Assembly (NCBI GenBank): GCA_011033025.1
Contig: WFMF01000020.1
Coordinates: forward strand, 806,001 to 870,000
Direction: 5' to 3'
From: Beroe forskalii
Taxonomy: Eukaryota; Ctenophora; Nuda; Beroida; Beroidae
DNA length: 64,000 nt
Shown: positions 63,147 to 64,000 of the stretch, in pieces
Layout of the letters: each line of letters starts with the position of its first letter
How positions within the stretch are numbered: the stretch's first letter is position 1
Notes under the pieces: model-generated
Told to the model about the DNA's origin: nothing
The model's database searches: none
What the model saw: the letters and a program-made list of their open reading frames with translations, nothing else
Program-made: the position numbers and the translations under genes

Positions 63147-64000
63147 CTGAAGAAAGGCCCAATGAATGGTGATGTGACGTAGAATAGGGGGGGATGTGGA
63201 ACTAGGATCGATATTCGTATTTTTGATAGACAGAATTTTAACATGGTAAAGATGTAAGAAATCTGAAGAAAGAAGCAAATACCTTCTAAATATAATATCT
63301 TGCTCTTATGTCACCAACTCTAGTCACTAGTGACAAGGAATTAGTTAATTCATGATAAAAGCAGAAGTCTTACCCTGGCGCCTGGCATCCTCAGCCTCAG
63401 TGAGTTTGGCTTTTAAAATGTCGAGTTTTTCTGGCTGATTGATGAGCAGTGGTACTTCATGCACGCCTGAGTCGCTGCCTGAAAAACCTAGGTTTTCAGT
63501 TTAATTCTTTGGTAGCTCAGATGTGGTTCTAGTTTTAAATTGAAACTCTCATATTGCAATCGACAGAAATTAAGTTTTTCAGATTATAAAATTTTAAAAA
63601 CGATGTAAAATTCATCTATCACTGCCGGCTGACTCCCTGTCCTTGGTCTGCTGGTTGAAGAGCTCGAACAACTCAATAAAACTGGAGACGTATCCCTCCT
63701 GGAGTATTTCCAGGGAGAGATTGTGCTGGTAGGTGTTCCTGAAGGCGCCAACATCACCTCGTTCTATTCCTGCTAGCTTCCCAACGCTGGGGAGAGAAGG
63801 GGGTGGGGGTCAACACTGAAAAGGAAGGGGAGGATGGAGTTATCAATTGTACTATGCCATGATAATGACGTCATCAACACACCATGTTAAGCTATGATAA
63901 TGACATCATCTCTCACCTGTGTCTGGGCGATACTCGGGGTGTCTTGCTGTTGCTCCTCTTGGACTGCCCCAAGTTGGGGAGTCCAGTGAGAGACTTGGCT
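63092..64000 (-). CDS. TTC29-like protein, N-terminal exons (partial)
   Basis: TTC29 is a tetratricopeptide protein of motile cilia and sperm axonemes. Exons: more than 64000-63917, 63786-63623, 63478-63374, 63146 to about 63092. Phase is continuous. Matching blocks: GAFRNTYQHNLSLEIL then QEGYVSSFIELFELF, QPEKLDILKAKLTEAEDARR, and AYQSYLDLAHHFEQ. These fit the N-terminal region before the TPR array, in the right order. The 5' end lies right of the window. No TPR exon is seen to the left, where PDS5 ends, so the gene is cut or its remaining exons are elsewhere. Confidence 0.75.
63374..63478 (-). CDS. TTC29-like exon
   Basis: HEVPLLINQPEKLDILKAKL and TEAEDARRQ. Acceptor TTTCAG, donor G/GTAAGA; phase fits both neighbours. 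Confidence 0.8.
63623..63786 (-). CDS. TTC29-like exon
   Basis: GDVGAFRNTYQHNLSLEILQ and FIELFELFNQQTKD, the most TTC29-like block. Acceptor CCCCAG, donor GCA/GTGATA. Confidence 0.8.
63917..64000 (-). CDS. TTC29-like exon (5' partial)
   Basis: Encodes a Ser/Lys-rich stretch (LTGLPNLGQSKRSNSKTPR) ending in 2 nt before donor GTGAGA. It runs off the window. Confidence 0.65.

Overview
The window is animal nuclear DNA. Genes are cut into many small exons with GT/AG introns, intergenic and intronic DNA is full of short terminal-inverted-repeat (TIR) elements and minisatellites, and conserved metazoan proteins (PDS5, a TTC29-like ciliary TPR protein, long C2H2 zinc-finger proteins) are present. The MITE-rich, AT-leaning style fits a marine invertebrate, but the species cannot be fixed from the sequence alone. 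No prokaryotic gene, rRNA gene or CRISPR array is seen. Exon coordinates were set by hand from splice signals and from reading phase carried from exon to exon.

Layout. (1) 1-5.6 kb: degraded left part of a duplicated locus. It holds a 52-bp satellite, then about 4.6 kb of apparently poor consensus with homopolymer runs, in which two zinc-finger exons are still recognisable. (2) 5.8-15.2 kb: minus-strand zinc-finger gene copy A, 14 coding exons with an unbroken phase chain. (3) 15.9-31.3 kb: mostly gene-poor. It has a GC-rich repeat block, a 3 x 216-bp repeat, a 3-kb TIR element filled with a GGTACC satellite, a TA-flanked TIR element with a small ORF, and an ORF split by another TIR element. 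(4) 32.1-49.1 kb: minus-strand zinc-finger gene copy B. Its first 14 exons are the direct duplicate of copy A (offset about 36.4 kb). Another 14 downstream exons carry about 17 more fingers, though one joining exon near 39.6 kb is missing or decayed. (5) 49.4-53.2 kb: three TIR elements. (6) 53.4-55.9 kb: a tandemly repeated, exon-like unit of unknown identity. (7) 56.6-62.7 kb: plus-strand N-terminal half of PDS5, nine exons. (8) 63.1-64.0 kb: minus-strand N-terminal exons of a TTC29-like gene. PDS5 and TTC29 both stop short and face each other across about 400 bp.

Most unusual structure. Several introns carry tandem repeats whose unit spans the exon-intron boundary, so each unit re-creates the 3' or 5' splice site of the neighbouring exon with some exon sequence. 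The exon at 40232-40405 has about 21 copies of its own acceptor on one side and about 8 copies of its own donor on the other. The exon at 32103-32209 also has both kinds. Smaller versions occur at at least five other zinc-finger junctions and in the unrelated PDS5 gene. Copies A and B differ in repeat number, so the arrays are dynamic. I regard this as the best candidate for something not previously described.
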